Shown: in pieces, positions 61,401-64,000 of the stretch
How positions within the stretch are numbered: the first letter of the stretch is position 1
How the letters are laid out: each line of letters begins with the position of its first letter
DNA from: Accumulibacter sp964420975
Lineage (GTDB): Bacteria > Pseudomonadota > Gammaproteobacteria > Burkholderiales > Rhodocyclaceae
DNA length: 64,000 nt
Direction: 5' to 3'
NCBI GenBank assembly: GCA_964420975.1
Contig: CAYQVH010000019.1
Location: 1-64,000 of the forward strand
Notes under the pieces: model-generated
The model's input: only the letters and a program-made list of their open reading frames with translations
Database searches by the model: none
Told to the model about the DNA's origin: nothing
Made by a program: the position numbers and the translations under genes

Positions 61401-63724
61401 AGGTCTACGTGGTGGATGCGCTGGCCGTCGCGCCGCCAGAGTTCGACCGCCAGCGCCTCGAGCACGGCGCGCAGTTGCTCGCTGCTGCTCTGCCGGTCGA
61501 CCGGGCGGATCGCCGGGTCTTCGAGCCAACGGTTGGTGTAGCGCAGGTAGAGCGCGCCGGCGCTGACCGTCTGCCCGGAGCGCAACAACTCGGGCAGCGA
61601 GTGGATGATCATTTCGAGCAGTTGCGGCCGGTCGGCGAGGCCGCGCAGGTGGTAGATGCGGTCGATCGCCTGCCAGGCTTTCCCGCCTTCGCGCTCGCCG
61701 AGCCGGCGCTGCAGGTAGTCCTGGATCTGCGCGTCGGTGAAGCGCGGCAGCACGTCGATCGTGCCGTCGAAGCCGCGCGCCGCGTTTTCGAGCGCCGCCA
61801 GCCGGTCGCTTTCGCCGCGCACGGCCCGCTGCGCCTCGCCGTGTTCGCGGAAGAACTGTTCGCGGCAGGTGACGAGCACGCGGTTGCCGCGCGCGCCATC
61901 GCCGGCGCTGCCGGTCGGCTGCGCGAGCACGCGGAACTGTTCGACGACGTTGCGGTGCGCCTGGCTGATCCCCATCTCGTCGAAGCTGTCGAAGAGCAGC
62001 AGCAGGCGGCCGCGCGCCAGCAGGTGGAGGAAGATGGCCGGGTCGCGCCGCTCGCCGGTCGAGCGGTGCCAGTGCTCGTGCACGATGTCGCCGAGGCTGG
62101 CCTTGTTCGGATAGTCGCGCAGGTTGATCAGCAGCGGCACGACCGCTGTCTCGCTGCCGCCGCCGAGCGCCTGCTGCGCGAGTTCGTAGGCAAAACGACG
62201 CGTAAAGGCGGTTTTGCCGGTGCCGTAGTCGCCGAGCAGCACCCACAGCCGACTGCGCTCGCCGTTCGCCCAGGCGACGGCGTAGTCGAGCAGCGGCAGC
62301 GGCGCTTCGTGGCCTTCGGCCTGCACCTGTTGTGCGACGTAGTAGCGGGCGAGCGGGCTGTTGGCGAAGTCGGCGAGCAGCCGGTTGAGGTAGGGCGCGA
62401 AGTCGATCAACGCGCGCTCGAGGTCATCGGGCGTGAAGCAGCGGATGCCGGCGGCCTTGGCCGCCTCGATCGCCTGCGGACTGAAGCGGCGGCCGACGAT
62501 CATCCCGCGCGCGTGCAGCGCGCTGGCCCTGGAACGGCGCAGCCAGCTGTCGAGCGTGTCGACGACGGCGGTGCCGACGGCGTCGCGCTGGTCCTTGCAT
62601 TCGACCAGATAGGTGGTTTCGTCCAGCCCCTGGTGGAACGTCGCGACGAGGTCGACGCGGTTGCCATCGAGCGTCTGTTCGGGCTCGACGCGGTAGCCGA
62701 GCAGGCGCAACAGGTCGGCGACGCGCTCCTCGAAGCGCTTGCCCTGCCCCGGACGCGCGCGCGGGTCGGAGGGATGCCGGTAGAGATCTCGCCGCTGCTC
62801 GACGGCGAGCGTTGCGCCGGCGTTGTCGCGCGCGATGGTTCCCTCGACCTGCAGCAGTTCGCGACACAGCGCCCGGTATTGATGGACGACGGGCGAATCG
62901 GCCTCGCCGATCGCCAGAATCGCTTCGCTGCGGCGCAGGTCGCTGCGCTCGGGGATTTCGATCAGGCTACCGGCGGCGAGGTCGAAGTCGCGTTCCCAGA
63001 TGGCGCGCAACTGGCGTTTGATTTCGGGCCCTTCGTCGGGGATCGGCGAGGCGACGAGGCGGATCTCCAGCGGGCGCAGCGCCGGCAGTTCTCCCGCGGC
63101 AGCACCGACCGGGTGTCGGCGCGGGTCGTCGGCGTGCGCGCGCAGTCCTTCCCAGACGCTTTTCAGGCCGCCGGTGTTCTGGGCACCGTAGTTGCCGACG
63201 AGGACGGTGACGTCGGGCAGCAGCGCGGCGAGGAAACCGCCGGCGTCGGTGATGCCGGTGCGCGCGTCGAGCACTAGGTAACGGAAGTCGTGCGCCGTGC
63301 GCAGGTGGCCGAGCAGCGCGCGCAGCATGGCGAGGCCGAGGTCGGGGTCGTCGACCAGGAAGCGCGACCAGTCGATCGCTTGGTAGAGCGCCGCCGGGTT
63401 GGCGCCGGCGGCGTGCGCCGGCAGCACGAACAGGCGATCCTGCTTCTCGGCCGGCAAGGCGCAGCGAGCGAGCGCGTCGAGGTCACGCGCGGTCGGAGGG
63501 TCGAAGTGACGCTTTTGCTGCCAGTCGAGCAGCCATTCGAAAAGGCCGCCGCAGTTTTCGCGGCTGGTTGACAGATCGGCGATGCGGTGCAGGCCTGGCG
63601 CTTCGAGGTCGAAGTCGCAAAGCAGGGTCTTGCCGTGTCGCGCCAGCAGGACGGCGACGTTCGCCGCCAGGACGGTACGCCCAACGCCGCCCTTGTAGCT
63701 GTAGAAGGTGACGGTGAGCGGCAT
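58481..63724 (-). CDS. STAND/NACHT protein: MinD-like ATPase, PD-(D/E)XK, NACHT, pentapeptide and 14 WD40 repeats
   Basis: A 1747-residue multidomain protein. Residues 1 to about 300: MinD/ParA-type ATPase of the KGGVGRT variant (11-17), with DFDLEAPG at 37-44. About 330-440: PD-(D/E)XK nuclease-like fold with Asp358 and Glu375-Cys-Lys377. About 470-880: NACHT NTPase with Walker A GDYGTGKT (498-505), Walker B LLLLFDSFDE (574-583) and VTCREQFF. About 935-1065: pentapeptide-like A(D/N)LxxA repeats. 1095-1682: fourteen 42-residue WD40 repeats, room for two seven-bladed propellers. The tail has no known domain. The layout is that of an NLR-like sensor: propellers sense, NACHT oligomerises, the N-terminal domains act. 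The ATG at 63724 overlaps the stop of the winged-helix gene (TGATG). A biological-conflict role is inferred; function is untested. Confidence 0.87.
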   Translation of the reverse strand: MPLTVTFYSYKGGVGRTVLAANVAVLLARHGKTLLCDFDLEAPGLHRIADLSTSRENCGGLFEWLLDWQQKRHFDPPTARDLDALARCALPAEKQDRLFVLPAHAAGANPAALYQAIDWSRFLVDDPDLGLAMLRALLGHLRTAHDFRYLVLDARTGITDAGGFLAALLPDVTVLVGNYGAQNTGGLKSVWEGLRAHADDPRRHPVGAAAGELPALRPLEIRLVASPIPDEGPEIKRQLRAIWERDFDLAAGSLIEIPERSDLRRSEAILAIGEADSPVVHQYRALCRELLQVEGTIARDNAGATLAVEQRRDLYRHPSDPRARPGQGKRFEERVADLLRLLGYRVEPEQTLDGNRVDLVATFHQGLDETTYLVECKDQRDAVGTAVVDTLDSWLRRSRASALHARGMIVGRRFSPQAIEAAKAAGIRCFTPDDLERALIDFAPYLNRLLADFANSPLARYYVAQQVQAEGHEAPLPLLDYAVAWANGERSRLWVLLGDYGTGKTAFTRRFAYELAQQALGGGSETAVVPLLINLRDYPNKASLGDIVHEHWHRSTGERRDPAIFLHLLARGRLLLLFDSFDEMGISQAHRNVVEQFRVLAQPTGSAGDGARGNRVLVTCREQFFREHGEAQRAVRGESDRLAALENAARGFDGTIDVLPRFTDAQIQDYLQRRLGEREGGKAWQAIDRIYHLRGLADRPQLLEMIIHSLPELLRSGQTVSAGALYLRYTNRWLEDPAIRPVDRQSSSEQLRAVLEALAVELWRRDGQRIHHVDLYVLIHARSELRGGSDPLVLDVELRTAAFLSRTPDGYYGFSHRSFLEFFYARALLQALHAAAGDETVALPALALRLAGPPPSRELAGFTADLLAVAPPPGGVDFARRCVARLLADAEQPLNARRNAYLLAYWITGSVAPGDKLADELDAWLPQQPARIELAGCRADGLALPGARLAGANLENSVWDGSELGAADLSRISARGASFRRCRLAQATLADADLAGACFDGAELAGARLSRARAAGSSWINGRLTGADLTDADLSRADLRAARLAGSRGRPQLAGARLEGATAPGAECPALPRRPDTSATRLRAVTTFGHHGAVTSVAWSPDGERVLSGGEEGTLCVWDAVSGALLATLAEHESGVTSVAWSPAGGRLLSGSRDRTLRVWDAASGVLLATLAGHQGVVTSVAWSPAGDRVLSGSRDRTLRVWDAASGAMLATLAGHEDEVTSVAWSPAGDRLLSGSEEGVLRVWDAASGALLATLAGRERGVTCVAWSPAGDRLLSGSEEGTLRVWDAASGALLATFARRERSVTCVAWSPAGDRLLSGGWEGTLRVWDAASGTLLATFAGHECVVMSIAWSPAGDRLLSGGTDRTLRVWDAASGALLATVAGHERGVTSVAWSPAGDRLLSGSEEGTLRVWNAASGALLATLAEHERGVTSVAWSPAGDRLLSGSEEGTLRVWNAASGALLVTLAGHERGVTSVAWSPAGDRVLSGGWEDTLRVWDAASGALLATRAEHESGVWSVAWSPAGDRLLSGGWEGTLRVWDAVSGALLATLVGHQGVVTSVAWSPAGDRVLSGGADCTLRVWDAASGALLATLAGDESGVWSLAWSPAGDRVLSGGGDCTLRVWDAASGALLATLAGHESEVRSVAWSPTGDRVLSGSLDGTLRVWDAASGRPLRWYCADGERWFSLDLAGIDPAAASFAEISRPRLRGRGPLPLAFVEVIDPENPLPPAPWIPRYWRADDLPELWLTL
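58679..60442 (-). repeat. Fourteen tandem 126-bp WD40-coding repeats
   Basis: Fourteen head-to-tail 126-bp units, each encoding 42 residues. The 20-mer gcgatcgccggcgggcgacc recurs with a 126-bp period from 58898 to 60158, with one or two changes in some units. Near-identity extends to synonymous sites. Protein units share the frame SVAWSPAGDR(L/V)LSG...LRVWDAASGALLATLA, while two short windows vary: after LSGG/S (EEG, RDR, WEG, TDR, ADC, GDC, LDG) and before the next unit (EHESG, GHQGV, GRERG, RRERS, GHECV, GDESG). Units 8 and 9 differ by two residues. The first and last units are the most diverged. Confidence 0.95.
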
Positions 63725-63996
63725 CAGCGCGTGGAGAAGCAACACCTGCCGAGAAGCAGCGGCGCATCGCTCGCCGGCTTTCGCTCGTTGCGCTTCTGGT
63801 CGTCGTTTGTCCATTTGCCGGCGGCGTAAACGACGCGCTGGCCGTTTTCGCGCCCGCGCACCACCAGCCCGGCGGCTTCGGCGAGCGACAGCAGCTGGCT
63901 GACGCGTGAGCGGCTCAGTTGCAGACGTTCCGGCAGCACGCCGACCGGCAGGGAGTCCGGTGCGGCAGCACGCAACAGTGCCTTGAGTTGCGGCAT
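63724..63996 (-). CDS. Small winged-helix (HTH) protein coupled to the STAND gene
   Basis: A 90-residue protein. PVGVLPERLQLSRSRVSQLL followed by SLAEAAGLVVRGRENGQRVVYAAG forms a helix-turn-helix plus wing typical of ArsR/MarR-like or DNA-reading winged helices. The C-terminal tail is basic. Its TGA overlaps the ATG of the large STAND gene (TGATG), so the two are translated together. The ATG at 63996 is four bases from the window edge, and a longer N-terminus outside the window is possible. It may regulate the operon or be a DNA-binding partner. Confidence 0.68.
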   Translation of the reverse strand: MPQLKALLRAAAPDSLPVGVLPERLQLSRSRVSQLLSLAEAAGLVVRGRENGQRVVYAAGKWTNDDQKRNERKPASDAPLLLGRCCFSTR

Positions 63997-64000
63997 GTGC

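Noticed and set aside
63000..63724. Chromosome or plasmid partition (ParA) gene
   Set aside because: The KGGVGRT ATPase is only the N-terminal part of a 1747-residue NACHT/WD40 protein, and no parB or parS is seen.

Overview
The window looks like chromosomal DNA of a GC-rich Gram-negative betaproteobacterium, most likely a Rhodocyclaceae/Accumulibacter-type organism. This is inferred from the miaB-phoH-ybeY-corC-lnt order, a DUF3683-type FAD/Fe-S oxidoreductase next to a HIT protein, a PEP-CTERM protein and a long O-antigen/exopolysaccharide locus. No rRNA, tRNA or CRISPR array was recognised.

Layout. (1) 0.5-10.8 kb, minus strand: a small biosynthetic cluster with a single-module highly reducing type I polyketide synthase (KS-AT-DH-MT-like-ER-KR-ACP), an overlapping PLP-dependent alpha-oxoamine synthase that probably releases the chain as an amino-ketone, and a GNAT/FemAB-like protein upstream. 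(2) 11.0-16.8 kb, plus strand: a housekeeping run of a small unknown protein (possibly leaderless), MiaB, PhoH-like ATPase, YbeY, CorC and Lnt. (3) 17-22.7 kb: a repeat-containing lipoprotein, a SulP transporter, a small TPR-like periplasmic protein and a YhhQ-type transporter. (4) 23.2-45.5 kb, minus strand: an 18-gene surface-polysaccharide locus. It holds the UDP-L-FucNAc branch (FnlA, FnlB, FnlC, WbuB), parts of a di-N-acetylated/amidinated uronic-acid branch (WbpB, WbpD, WbpG with HisH and HisF paralogues), a WbpM-type dehydratase, a PglC-like initiating transferase, two flippases, several glycosyltransferases and an unusual glutaminase-sugar amidotransferase fusion. No WbpA, WbpE or Wzy is visible. 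(5) 45.9-52.0 kb, plus strand: a 1291-residue FAD/Fe-S oxidoreductase, a HIT protein and an unknown protein. (6) 52.1-53.2 kb: a decayed IS1595-type element. (7) 53.3-58.5 kb, plus strand: a GMC oxidoreductase, a streptogramin-lyase-like beta-propeller, a PEP-CTERM protein behind a good sigma-54 promoter match, and a soluble chemoreceptor with a CZB domain lacking one expected zinc ligand. (8) 58.5-64.0 kb, minus strand: a 1747-residue STAND-type protein joining a MinD-like KGGVGRT ATPase, a PD-(D/E)XK nuclease-like domain, a NACHT NTPase, pentapeptide repeats and fourteen nearly identical WD40 repeats, translationally coupled to a small winged-helix protein.

The strongest candidate for an undescribed system is region 8. 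Its 126-bp WD40 units are nearly identical at DNA level but differ at a few fixed positions, the pattern expected of a fast-evolving recognition surface on an NLR-like conflict or defence protein. The PKS/alpha-oxoamine synthase pair in region 1 is the second most interesting item.
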